Positions 54,414 to 63,829 of a stretch of 64,000 bases of DNA are shown one piece after another; position 1 is the stretch's first letter, and each line of letters begins with the position of its first letter. The notes under the pieces are model-generated. The model did no database searches and was not told the DNA's origin. It saw only the letters and a list, made by a program, of their open reading frames with translations. Source of the DNA: Mesorhizobium escarrei (GTDB lineage: Bacteria; Pseudomonadota; Alphaproteobacteria; Rhizobiales; Rhizobiaceae). The stretch lies in contig NZ_CAKXZT010000113.1 of NCBI RefSeq assembly GCF_935825525.1, positions 124,001-188,000 on the forward strand. Direction: 5' to 3'. The position numbers and the translations under genes are program-made.

Positions 54414-55253
54414 ATGAGCACGGCAACCCGTTCCCTGCCCCGCACCATCGGCGCCCATGCGGTGCTGTTGACCTACACGGTGATCGCGCTGTTTCCGGTG
54501 ATTATCGTCATCATGAATTCGTTTAAATCCCGCGCCGGCATCTTCGGCGCGCCGCTGACGCCGCCAACCCCGAAAACCTTCGACCTGATCGGCTACACCA
54601 CTGTCATCGGCCAGGGCGATTTCATCCACTATTTCCAGAACAGCCTTGTCGTCACCGTCGCCTCGCTGTTCTTCGTGCTGCTGTTCGGCGCGATGGCCGC
54701 CTTCGCGCTGTCGGAATACCGTTTTCGCGGCAATTCGCTGATGGGGCTTTACCTCGCCCTCGGCATCATGATCCCGATCCGCCTCGGCACCGTCGCCATC
54801 CTGCAATTGATGGTGGCGAGCGGGCTGGTCAACACGCTGACGGCGCTGATCCTGGTTTATACGGCGCAAGGCCTGCCGCTCGCCGTCTTCATCCTGTCGG
54901 AATTCATGAAGCAGGTCTCCGACGATCTGAAGAATGCCGGGCGCATCGACGGCCTGTCCGAATACACCATCTTCTTCCGGCTGGTGCTGCCGCTGGTACG
55001 GCCGTCGATGGCGACGGTCGCCGTCTTCACCATGATCCCGATCTGGAACGATCTGTGGTTCCCGCTGATCCTGGCGCCGTCGGAGGAAACCAAGACGGTG
55101 ACGCTCGGCGCCCAGCTGTTCCTCGGCCAGTTCGTCACAAACTGGAACGCCATCCTGGCCGCGCTGTCGCTGGCGATCATGCCGGTGCTGATCCTCTACG
55201 TCATCTTCTCGCGGCAGCTGATCCGCGGCATTACTTCAGGAGCGGTCAAGTGA
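54414..55253 (+). CDS. Sugar ABC transporter permease 2
   Basis: A 279-residue permease of the MalG/UgpE class, with six helices and the EAA loop KNAGRIDGLSEYTIFFRLVLP. The start is the ATG at 54414 (STATRSLPRTIGAHAVLLTY); the frame is open upstream inside permease 1. Its stop overlaps the GTG start of the oxidoreductase (GTGA), so the enzyme is translationally coupled to the transporter. Confidence 0.92.
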   Translation: MSTATRSLPRTIGAHAVLLTYTVIALFPVIIVIMNSFKSRAGIFGAPLTPPTPKTFDLIGYTTVIGQGDFIHYFQNSLVVTVASLFFVLLFGAMAAFALSEYRFRGNSLMGLYLALGIMIPIRLGTVAILQLMVASGLVNTLTALILVYTAQGLPLAVFILSEFMKQVSDDLKNAGRIDGLSEYTIFFRLVLPLVRPSMATVAVFTMIPIWNDLWFPLILAPSEETKTVTLGAQLFLGQFVTNWNAILAALSLAIMPVLILYVIFSRQLIRGITSGAVK

Positions 55254-56311
55254 ACTCGGAAAAACCCCTTCGCGTCGTCGTCGCCGGCCTCGGCAATATG
55301 GGCCGCAGCCATGCGCTGGCCTATCACACCAATCCAGGCTTCGAGATCGCGGCACTGGTCAACCGCTCGGATCTGCCGCTGCCGGCCGGGCTTTCCGGCT
55401 ATGGCATCAGGCGCGCCTTCGACGAGGCGCTGCTCGACGAAAGGCCCGATATCGCCTGCATCGCCACCTATTCCGACAGCCATGCCGACTATGCGGTGAA
55501 GGCGTTCGAGGCCGGCTGCCATGTCTTTGTCGAAAAGCCGCTGGCGACGACGGTGGCGGATGCCAAACGCGTCGTCGCGGCGGCCAAGGCCAATGGCAGA
55601 AAACTGGTGATCGGCTACATCCTGCGCCATCACCCTTCCTGGATCAGGCTGATTGCCGAGGCGCGAAAACTGGGCGGTCCCTACGTGTTCCGCATGAACC
55701 TCAACCAGCAATCCTCCGGCCATAGCTGGGAGACGCACAAGCAGTTGATGCAGACGACGTCGCCGATCGTCGATTGCGGCGTCCACTATCTCGACGTGAT
55801 GCTGCAGATCACCGATGCCAGGCCGGTCGAGGTGCGCGGCATGGGTCTGAGGCTGACCGACGAGATTGCGCCCACGATGTACAATTACGGTCATCTGCAG
55901 GTGCTGTTCGACGATGGTTCGGTCGGCTGGTACGAGGCCGGCTGGGGGCCGATGATCTCGGAGACGGCTTTCTTCGTGAAGGACGTGATCTCGCCCAATG
56001 GCTGCGTGTCGATCGTCATGAAGGAGGGCGTCAGATCCGACGACATCGACACCCACACCAAGACCTCGACCCTCCGCCTGCACAGTGCGGCGACCGGCGC
56101 GGACGGCAAGTTCGCCAAGGCGGATGAGATGCTGTCGATGGAGGGTGAGCCCGGCCATCAGGCTCTTTGCGATCGCGAACAGGCTTTTCTGCTCAAGGCG
56201 ATCCGCGAGGATCTCGACCTCTCCCGCCACATGGATGACGCGGTGAAGTCGCTCGCCGTCTGCCTTGCCGCCGACGAGAGCGTGCGCAGCGGGAAGGCGG
56301 TGCAATTGTGA
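55250..56311 (+). CDS. Gfo/Idh/MocA-family sugar oxidoreductase
   Basis: A 353-residue NAD(P)-dependent oxidoreductase. The dinucleotide site is [18 protein letters not shown]; the family EKPLA motif is [20 protein letters not shown]; then [20 protein letters not shown] and [12 protein letters not shown], which carry the catalytic Asp-His region. It starts with GTG overlapping the permease stop and ends 58 bp before the ATPase gene, so it is embedded in the ABC operon. The substrate is not known: a GlcNAc or MurNAc derivative, or an anhydro-sugar, is likely from context. It is not needed for the standard GlcNAc pathway. Confidence 0.9.
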   Translation: MNSEKPLRVVVAGLGNMGRSHALAYHTNPGFEIAALVNRSDLPLPAGLSGYGIRRAFDEALLDERPDIACIATYSDSHADYAVKAFEAGCHVFVEKPLATTVADAKRVVAAAKANGRKLVIGYILRHHPSWIRLIAEARKLGGPYVFRMNLNQQSSGHSWETHKQLMQTTSPIVDCGVHYLDVMLQITDARPVEVRGMGLRLTDEIAPTMYNYGHLQVLFDDGSVGWYEAGWGPMISETAFFVKDVISPNGCVSIVMKEGVRSDDIDTHTKTSTLRLHSAATGADGKFAKADEMLSMEGEPGHQALCDREQAFLLKAIREDLDLSRHMDDAVKSLAVCLAADESVRSGKAVQL

Positions 56312-56369
56312 CAGGGGAATTTTCGTCAGGGGGTGCCCTGGCGCCCACATTCCAATCCGGAGGAACGAA

Positions 56370-57368
<999 letters not shown>

Positions 57369-57410
57369 GATTGCGGCAAAGGTTGGCGCTGCCCCTCACC
57401 CTTACCCCCT

Positions 57411-57668
57411 CCCGTATAGTGACGGGGAGAGGGGGGCGTCAGCGCTGCAGCTTCGTCCTTCTCCCCGTCACTATACCTATCGGATTCACACATCGCAAAA
57501 ATCGACTCAGGATCAATAACTTAGATGACCATCGGTGTTGGAAGCGCCGGATGCAGCGCGCGACCGGCGACGTTGAAAAAACTCGCTTTTCCAGCACGTT
57601 CCCTCGTGATCGATCAATCTCGGCAGAGATGTGTGAACATGATAGGTCACTATACGGGGAGAAGACAC
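57411..57668. repeat. Palindromic repeat interrupted by a MITE-like insertion
   Basis: The left arm CCCGTATAGTGACGGGGAGA (57411-57430) pairs with TCTCCCCGTCACTATAC (57460-57476), which continues as GGGGAGAAG only after 57655. Joining 57476 to 57656 restores the mirror arm, so the insertion at 57476-57646 came later. Confidence 0.75.
57476..57646. mobile_element. MITE-like insertion, about 171 bp
   Basis: Terminal inverted repeats CCTATCGGATTCACACATC and CCTATCATGTTCACACATC (16 of 19 alike), flanked on both sides by the direct repeat TCACTATA (8 bp; 10 bp, GTCACTATAC, if the ends are set two bases inward). No coding frame of note is inside. It is probably a small non-autonomous derivative of an IS with 8- to 10-bp target duplication; the parent family is not recognised. 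Confidence 0.75.
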
Positions 57669-57713
57669 CGGCAGGCAGATGAGGGGCGGCGCAAACTTGC
57701 CAAACCGAAGCGC

Positions 57714-58559
57714 CTACGCGTCCGCCTTGAACGTCTGCTTCTGCATGCCCAGCCCTTCGATGCCGAGCTCGACGACGTCCCCGGGCTTCAGGAACACCGG
57801 CGGCTTCATGCCCAACCCAACGCCGGGCGGTGTGCCGGTCGAGATGATGTCGCCCGGATGCAGCGACATGAACTGGCTGAGATAGGAGACCAGATAGGCG
57901 ACGCCATAGACCATGGTCTTGGTCGAGCCGTTCTGCATCGTCTTGCCGTTGACCTTCAGCCACATCGGGATGTTCTGCGGATCCTGGACCTCGTCCTTGG
58001 TCACCAGCCACGGGCCGATCGGCCCGAACGTGTCGCAGGACTTGCCCTTGGTCCACTGGCCCTGGCGCTCGGCCTGAAAGGCGCGTTCGGAAACGTCATG
58101 CGCGACGCAGTAGCCGGCGACATAATCCAGCGCCTCGGCCTCGGTGACGTATTTGGCTGTTCTGCCGATGACCACGCCAAGCTCGACTTCCCAGTCGGTC
58201 TTGACCGAGCCGCGCGGGATCAGCACGTCGTCGTCAGGCCCGACGATGGCCGAGCTTGCCTTCATGAAGATGATCGGCTCCGGCGGCACGGTGGCGCCGG
58301 TCTCGGCGGCATGGTCGGAATAGTTGAGGCCGACGCAGATGAATTTGCCGGTGCCGGCAACGCAGGCGCCGATGCGCGGATTGCCGGAGACCGCCGGCAG
58401 CGATTTCGGATCGAGCGTCGACAATGTCTCGAGCGATGCTGGGTCGAGCGCCTTGCCGGCAATGTCGGTGACATGGGCGGAGAGGTCGCGGATCGTTCCA
58501 TCCGCATCGAGCAGGCCGGGGCGTTCGCTCCCCGCTTCGCCATAGCGCAGCAGTTTCAT
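57714..58559 (-). CDS. FAH-family hydrolase (ketodeoxy-fuconate type)
   Basis: A 281-residue protein of the fumarylacetoacetate hydrolase family. The start MKLLRYGEAGSERPGLLD is typical of 2,4-diketo-3-deoxy-L-fuconate hydrolases and ureidoglycolate lyase-like proteins. The metal site includes IPRGSVKTDWEVELGVVIG and GYCVAHDVSERAFQ, and the end TGTPPGVGLGMKPPVFLKPG is of the family. The ATG at 58559 has AGGAG in good position. An SDR dehydrogenase lies upstream on the same strand, which supports a role in L-fucose-type degradation to pyruvate and lactate. Confidence 0.9.
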   Translation of the reverse strand: MKLLRYGEAGSERPGLLDADGTIRDLSAHVTDIAGKALDPASLETLSTLDPKSLPAVSGNPRIGACVAGTGKFICVGLNYSDHAAETGATVPPEPIIFMKASSAIVGPDDDVLIPRGSVKTDWEVELGVVIGRTAKYVTEAEALDYVAGYCVAHDVSERAFQAERQGQWTKGKSCDTFGPIGPWLVTKDEVQDPQNIPMWLKVNGKTMQNGSTKTMVYGVAYLVSYLSQFMSLHPGDIISTGTPPGVGLGMKPPVFLKPGDVVELGIEGLGMQKQTFKADA

Positions 58560-58620
58560 TCTTTTTCTCCTGGTTGCGACCCAGAGGCCGTTTGCAAACT
58601 CGCTCCGCTGCGGCGAATGG

Positions 58621-58690
58621 CGTGGTTCTCGAGAACCGGAGCGGAGCGTACTTAAAGTACGTGAGCCTAGGCAAGCGCAGAAAGCCGCGT
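58621..58690 (+). repeat. Interspersed palindromic repeat, family A, copy 3
   Basis: TCTCGAGAACCGGAGCGGAG followed by CGTACTT-A-AAGTACG, GTGAGCC and a CGCAGAAAGC tail. Located between the SDR and FAH genes within their likely operon. Confidence 0.85.
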
Positions 58691-58725
58691 CAGCGCCTGG
58701 CGGATCAGCGTTTTCAAATGGCCTG

Positions 58726-59457
58726 TTAAATCGACCAGCCACCGTCGATATTATAAGCCTGCCCTGACGTATAGGTGGCGCCGGCCAGATAGACGGCGAG
58801 ATCGGCGATTTCCTCGGGCGTGCCGAGGCGGCCCATCGGCTGACGGGCGATGAAGGCGGCGCGGGCCGCCTCGTAGTCGCCCTGCGCATGCATGCGGTCC
58901 TCCAGCGACGGGCTCTCGACCGTGCCCGGGCAAATGGCGTTGCAGCGTATGCCCTTGCCGACATAATCGGCGGCAACCGATTTGGTCAGGCCGATGACCG
59001 CAGCCTTGGTCAGCCCATAGACGAAGCGGTTGGGCACGCCCTTGGTCGAGCCGGCCAGCGACGCCATGTTGATGATCGAGCCATCGCCGCGCTCCAGCAT
59101 GCCGGGCAGCACGGCGCGGATGGTGCGGATCATCGAGCGAACGTTGAGATCCAGGGCAAAATCGAGATCGGCGTCCTTCATCTCAAGAATCGAGCCGGAG
59201 TGGACGAAGCCGGCGCAGTTGAACAGCACGTCGACGACGCCGATCTCGGAGAAGGCGGAGGTCACGGCCTCGTCGTTCAGCACGTCGAGCTTGCGGGTCT
59301 TGGTACCAGCCGTCTTGCCTAAGTCGGCGAGCAGCACCTCGTTGATGTCGGTGGCGTGGACGACAGCGCCCGCCCTGGCGAAAGCCAGCGCGCTCGCCCG
59401 GCCAATGCCCTGCGCCGCCGCCGTGACGACAACGATCTTGCCTGCCAGATCCGCCAT
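58726..59457 (-). CDS. SDR dehydrogenase, probably 2-keto-3-deoxy-L-fuconate dehydrogenase
   Basis: A 243-residue classical SDR. NAD site TAAAQGIGRASAL (instead of TGGxxGIG), NCAG near 84, catalytic Ser in INMASLAGS, YGLTK, and the end YNIDGGWSI. The TAAAQGIG variant is that of human BDH2-like and 2-keto-3-deoxy-L-fuconate dehydrogenases. Its pairing with an FAH hydrolase supports fuconate-type degradation, though the earlier steps (fucose dehydrogenase, lactonase, dehydratase) are not in the window. ATG 59457 follows GGAGAACAGC. Confidence 0.88.
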   Translation of the reverse strand: MADLAGKIVVVTAAAQGIGRASALAFARAGAVVHATDINEVLLADLGKTAGTKTRKLDVLNDEAVTSAFSEIGVVDVLFNCAGFVHSGSILEMKDADLDFALDLNVRSMIRTIRAVLPGMLERGDGSIINMASLAGSTKGVPNRFVYGLTKAAVIGLTKSVAADYVGKGIRCNAICPGTVESPSLEDRMHAQGDYEAARAAFIARQPMGRLGTPEEIADLAVYLAGATYTSGQAYNIDGGWSI

Positions 59458-59633
59458 GCTGTTCTCCTCTGTCGCCGTCCGGGTGCTATTCGCCTAGGGG
59501 CCGCAAATGTTTTTTCTCGGTAAAGAACATCATTTCTGCCGTCAAGCTCGGAGATCTCTTGGGTATCTCTGGGCCAGGGCAATCGCTTCAGGTTTGCGGC
59601 GCCGACGTCGACAATTGCAATCTACACACGGGC

Positions 59634-62006
59634 TCAGTCGCCGTAGGGCACCCAGACGTTCTTGACCTCGACGGCACGGCGCAGGAAGGCATCGCCGGCC
59701 GCCTCGGTCGACGTCCAGTCGAGGCTGCGGCCGTTGCCGGTCCAGACGCGCTTGAGATTGCCGACGGAGTCGGCTTCTGCCTTGGCGCAGGTCTCGGCAT
59801 CGGCGAACAGCCAGAGCCCGTCGACATCGTCATGCCAGGCCAGCACGCCGCCGAGCTCGGCGCTGCGGCCGGTGACGATGTTGATGGCGCCGGCCGGGAC
59901 GTCGGAATACTCGATGACCTGGTAGAGATCGGTGGCAAGCAGCGGATATTTTTCTGACGGCACCGCGACCACGGTGTTGCCCATGGCCAGCGCCGGCGCC
60001 AGCAGCGAGATCAGGCCGAGCAGCGGCGCATTGTCTGGCGCCACGATGCCGACGACGCCGACCGGCTCATGCAGCGCCAGCGCAACGGCGCGGGCCGGCG
60101 GCTGGTGGACGCGGCCCTCGAACTTGTCGGCCAGGCCGGCATAGAGGAACAGCCGCTCGATTGACAGCTCGACCTCGTCGCGCGCGGCCTTGGCGGTAGC
60201 GCCGGTAAGCTCGGTTAGACGCACGGCAAATTCGCCGGCGCGGCCGGACAGGTTTTCGGCCAGATAATACAGCACCTGGCTGCGGTTGTAGGCAGTCGCC
60301 TCCGGCCAGGCCTTGCAGGCGCGAGCAGCCGCAACGGCATCGCGAACATCCTTGCGGCTGCCGAGGCCGACCTCGCCGGCAAGCTTGCCCTTAGCCGAGG
60401 CGACGGCAAGCGAATAATTGCCGTCAGGCCGCACCTGCTTGCCGCCGATGAACAGCTTTGCCGTCCGATCGATGGCGCCGCTTTCCGCCTGCTCGACGGG
60501 CTGGGCCCCAGGCGTTGCCGGCTTGACGACCGGGCCGAGCGGCAATTTTGCCGAAAAATATTCGAACATGCCCTCGCGCCCGCCTTCGCGGCCAAAACCG
60601 CTCTCGCGATAACCGCCGAAGCCGCAGGCGGCGTCGAACATGTTGGTGCCGTTGACCCAGACGACGCCGGCCTTCAATTGCGGCGCGACGTGCAGCGCGA
60701 GGTTGACGTTCTCGCTCCACACCGAGGCGGCCAGGCCGTAGCGCGTGTTGTTGGCCAGTTCGACCGCTTCCTCGGTGTTGCGGAAGGTCATGGTCGCCAG
60801 CACCGGGCCGAACACCTCTTCCTGCGCCAGGATGTTAGCCGGCGAAACGCCTGTCGCCAGCGTCGGCAAATGGTAATAGCCGGAGGACGGCAGCGCCACG
60901 TCGGGCTGCCAACAGACGGCGCCCTGCCTGGCGCCTTCGGCGACCAGCCCTTTGACGCGATCGAGTTGGGTCAGGTCGACCAGCGGGCCGATGTCGGTGT
61001 TCTTGTCGAGCGGGCTGCCGACGCGCAGCCGGCTCATCCGCGTCTTGACCTTGGCGATGAAGGCTTCAGTGATGCCTTCCTGCACCAAAAGGCGCGAGCC
61101 GGCACAGCAGACCTGGCCCTGGTTGAACCAGATGCCGTCGACCAATCCCTCGACGGCGCTGTCGAGATCGGCGTCCTCGAAGACGACGAAGGCCGACTTG
61201 CCGCCAAGCTCAAGCGATATTTTTTTCCCTGATCCGGCGGTGGCCTTGCGGATGATCTTGCCGACCTCGGAAGAGCCGGTGAAGGCGATTTTTTGGACGC
61301 CGGCATGATTAACGATTGCCGCGCCCGCTTCCGGCCCGCCGTGGACGATGTTGACGACACCCTTCGGCACGCCGGCGCGCTGACAAATCTCGGCGAACAG
61401 GATGGCGGTGAGCGGGGTGAACTCGGCCGGCTTCAGCACCACTGTGCAGCCGGCGGCGAGCGCCGGCGCGATCTTCCAGGCCAGCATCAAGAGCGGGAAA
61501 TTCCACGGGATGATCTGACCGACGACACCGACACCCTTCTGATCCGGAAAATCCCTGTCCAGTGCCTGCGCCCAGCCGGCATGATGGATGAAATGGCGGA
61601 TGGCCAGCGGCACGTCGATGTCGCGGCTTTCGCGGATCGGTTTGCCGTTGTCGATCGATTCCAGCACCGCGAACAACCGCTGATGACGCTGCATGGCGCG
61701 GCCGATGGCATAGAGCACTTTGGCCCGGCTGTAGCCAGAGCTGGCGCTCCATTTCGGCAGCGCTTTTGTCGCGGCCGCAACCGCCGTGTCGATATCGGCA
61801 GCTCCGGCATCCGAGACCTTGGCCAGCAGTTTTCCTGAAGACGGGTCGCTGGTATCAAAAGTCTTGCCGCCCGCGGCTGCCTTCCAGTCGCCGCCGATGA
61901 ACAGCGCTTTGGAGAAATCACGCGCCGCAAGCCAGGCATCGGCCTCGTTGCGGGTCTCCGGCGCCGGACCGTAGTCCATGGCGTGATAGCGTTCGAGAAT
62001 GTTCAT
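59634..62006 (-). CDS. Two-domain aldehyde dehydrogenase (ALDH16-like)
   Basis: A 790-residue protein. Residues about 30-500 form a complete aldehyde dehydrogenase with IIPWNFPLLMLAWKIAPALA, LELGGKSAFVVFEDADLDSA and the catalytic Cys in FNQGQVCCAGSRLLV. A second, shorter domain follows (LFIGGKQVRPDGNYSLAVAS, then VGVVGIVAPDNAPLLGLISL) but ends before the catalytic cysteine region, at KNVWVPYGD. So only the first active site can work. This is the layout of ALDH16. It lies downstream of deoC on the same strand, so it likely oxidises the acetaldehyde that DeoC releases. ATG 62006 follows GGAG by 6 bp. Confidence 0.9.
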   Translation of the reverse strand: MNILERYHAMDYGPAPETRNEADAWLAARDFSKALFIGGDWKAAAGGKTFDTSDPSSGKLLAKVSDAGAADIDTAVAAATKALPKWSASSGYSRAKVLYAIGRAMQRHQRLFAVLESIDNGKPIRESRDIDVPLAIRHFIHHAGWAQALDRDFPDQKGVGVVGQIIPWNFPLLMLAWKIAPALAAGCTVVLKPAEFTPLTAILFAEICQRAGVPKGVVNIVHGGPEAGAAIVNHAGVQKIAFTGSSEVGKIIRKATAGSGKKISLELGGKSAFVVFEDADLDSAVEGLVDGIWFNQGQVCCAGSRLLVQEGITEAFIAKVKTRMSRLRVGSPLDKNTDIGPLVDLTQLDRVKGLVAEGARQGAVCWQPDVALPSSGYYHLPTLATGVSPANILAQEEVFGPVLATMTFRNTEEAVELANNTRYGLAASVWSENVNLALHVAPQLKAGVVWVNGTNMFDAACGFGGYRESGFGREGGREGMFEYFSAKLPLGPVVKPATPGAQPVEQAESGAIDRTAKLFIGGKQVRPDGNYSLAVASAKGKLAGEVGLGSRKDVRDAVAAARACKAWPEATAYNRSQVLYYLAENLSGRAGEFAVRLTELTGATAKAARDEVELSIERLFLYAGLADKFEGRVHQPPARAVALALHEPVGVVGIVAPDNAPLLGLISLLAPALAMGNTVVAVPSEKYPLLATDLYQVIEYSDVPAGAINIVTGRSAELGGVLAWHDDVDGLWLFADAETCAKAEADSVGNLKRVWTGNGRSLDWTSTEAAGDAFLRRAVEVKNVWVPYGD

Positions 62007-62040
62007 GGAGCGCTCCAGATAATCGTCTTGGTGGGCGTTC

Positions 62041-62209
62041 TGTGGCGCCCCCCTCTGTCCTGCCGGACATCTCCCCCACGAGGGGGGAGATCGGCTGTTC
62101 CGCCGACACCGCCTCTTTTTTCGAGGTTGGCCGTTGGCGAAATCAAAGATGACAGCCAATCTCCCCCCAAGTGGGGGAGATGTCCGGCAGGACAGAGGGG
62201 GGCGCCACA
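62041..62209. repeat. Long inverted repeat, family F, full-length pair
   Basis: Arms of about 51 bp at 62041-62091 and 62159-62209, nearly perfect. They start TGTGGCGCCCCCCTCTGTCC and each carries a further small hairpin (CTCCCCC...GGGGGGAG). The loop is 67 bp. It lies between deoC and the aldehyde dehydrogenase gene, so it would be in the operon message. Confidence 0.85.
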
Positions 62210-62231
62210 GAACTCCACGTTCAAGGCCGCC

Positions 62232-63296
62232 TCACGCCATCGCGTGGCGATGATTGGCCGAGTAATGACCGGTCAGATGATGCTCCAGTTGGCGCTCGAT
62301 GTCGGTCAGCAGGCTCGACGCGCCGAAGCGGAACAGGTCCGGCTCCAGCCACCGCCGTCCCAACTCCTCCTTCATCAGCACCAGCCAGTCGAGCGATGCC
62401 TTGGCGGTTGAAATGCCGCCGGCCGGCTTGAAGCCGATGAGATAGCCGGTTTCCTCGAAATAGGCGCGGATGGCGCGCACCATGGCAAGGCCGACCGGCA
62501 GCGTCGCGTTGACGCTTTCCTTGCCGGTCGAGGTTTTTATGAAATCGGCGCCCGCCATCATCGCCACCATCGACGCCAGCATGACGTTGTGCAGCGTAGC
62601 GAGGTCGCCGGTGCCGAGGATGACCTTGAGATGCGCCTCGCCGCAGGCGGCCCGCATCGAGACGATCTCGTTATAGAGTTCCTGCCATTTCGCGGCGAAA
62701 ACCAGGCCGCGCGGAATGACGACGTCGATCTCGTCGGCGCCGTCGCTGACCGAGGCTTCGATCTCCTGCAGGCGCGTCGACAGCGGGGTGAGGCCGTGCG
62801 GGAAGGCGGTGGATACGGCGGCGACATGGATGCCGCTGCCGCGCAGCGCATCGACGGCGGTGGCGACGAAGGGATGATAGACGCAGACCGCCGCCGGACG
62901 GATCTTTTCACCTGAAATGCCGAGCCCTTCGACGATGTCGCGGCGGAAAGGATTGACCGCCTTGGCGCAGAGCCGCCGCACGCGCTCGTCGGTGTCGTTC
63001 GAGTTCAGCGTGGTCAGGTCCATGCAGGCGACGGCGCGCAGCAGCCAGGCGGCCTGGTTGTCGGCCTTGATCGAGCGCCGCTTGGTCAGGCTGGCGACAC
63101 GCCGTTCCAGCGCCGAGCGGTTGACGCTGCGCATCGATTCCATGAAGCCGAGATCGAGCTTCATGCCGGGATTGCGGGCAATGCCGTGCGCTTGCGGCGC
63201 CGGCGCGTTGGCGGCGCTGCGCGCCGGCAGCGGCGTGATCCTGGAAGGGCCCAACCTGTCGGCATCAAGATCGGCCTCGCGAATTGTGCTGCTCAT
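62232..63296 (-). CDS. deoC: Deoxyribose-phosphate aldolase
   Basis: A 354-residue class I aldolase that splits 2-deoxyribose 5-phosphate into acetaldehyde and glyceraldehyde 3-phosphate. Family blocks: MDLTTLNSNDTDERVRRLCA, AAVCVYHPFVATAVDALRGS, STAFPHGLTPLSTRLQEIEA, DEIDVVIPRGLVFAAKWQEL, and the Schiff-base lysine in ADFIKTSTGKE. The protein has an N-terminal extension of about 90 residues compared with E. coli DeoC, a feature of the longer eukaryote-like group. ALDH lies downstream, which fits removal of the acetaldehyde. Confidence 0.95.
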   Translation of the reverse strand: MSSTIREADLDADRLGPSRITPLPARSAANAPAPQAHGIARNPGMKLDLGFMESMRSVNRSALERRVASLTKRRSIKADNQAAWLLRAVACMDLTTLNSNDTDERVRRLCAKAVNPFRRDIVEGLGISGEKIRPAAVCVYHPFVATAVDALRGSGIHVAAVSTAFPHGLTPLSTRLQEIEASVSDGADEIDVVIPRGLVFAAKWQELYNEIVSMRAACGEAHLKVILGTGDLATLHNVMLASMVAMMAGADFIKTSTGKESVNATLPVGLAMVRAIRAYFEETGYLIGFKPAGGISTAKASLDWLVLMKEELGRRWLEPDLFRFGASSLLTDIERQLEHHLTGHYSANHRHAMA

Positions 63297-63442
63297 CTCC
63301 TGCCCTTTCGTTCGACGACTTATGCCGAAGATAGCCCGTGAAGCAGCGCTTCACGAGTCCTTCAGGCGGTCATAGAGGAAAAAGGTTGCTGTGACATCAG
63401 CCGAACAGCGCGGCGCTGGGGATTAGCCACAGGCCACCATGC

Positions 63443-63817
63443 CTTCGTCATCCCAGGGCGAAGCAAGGAGCGAAGCGACGCGGCGCAGGCCCTAGGATCC
63501 ATGCCGTTACATCGGCCGAGGAATGCAGCGACTCAGGATAAATGCTGATCTGTAGCGATCCTTGGCGCCCCCTCTGTCCTGCCGGACATCTCCCCCACAA
63601 GGGGGGAGATCGGCAGCTTCAGCGCTCCGTTCACTCTTGCGGCGGTGGTGATTGGCGAAAGCCGGGATCACGGCCGATCTCCCCCCAAGGACAGAGGGGG
63701 GCGCTGTCCCGCCGGCATCAAAGGTTCTGCACCGTCGTGACGCTCTGATGTCACGGAATGGATCCCAGGGTCTGCGCCGCGTCGCTTCGCTCCTTGCTTC
63801 TCCCTGGGATGACGAAG
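63443..63817. repeat. Nested inverted repeats in a 533-bp gene-free stretch
   Basis: Outer arms of 71 bp at 63443-63513 and 63747-63817: CTTCGTCATCCCAGGG then (with one change) GAAGCAAGGAGCGAAGCGAC, GCGGCGCAG and GGATCCAT. Inside them is a family F pair at about 63564-63612 and 63672-63706; its right arm lacks about 19 bp present in the copy at 62159-62209. No gene was found between deoC and the last gene. Confidence 0.8.
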
Positions 63818-63829
63818 TGTGTCGAGGCT

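Noticed and set aside
62041..63817. CRISPR array from the repeated C-rich units
   Set aside because: The units are inverted pairs with hairpins rather than regularly spaced direct repeats, and no cas gene is near.
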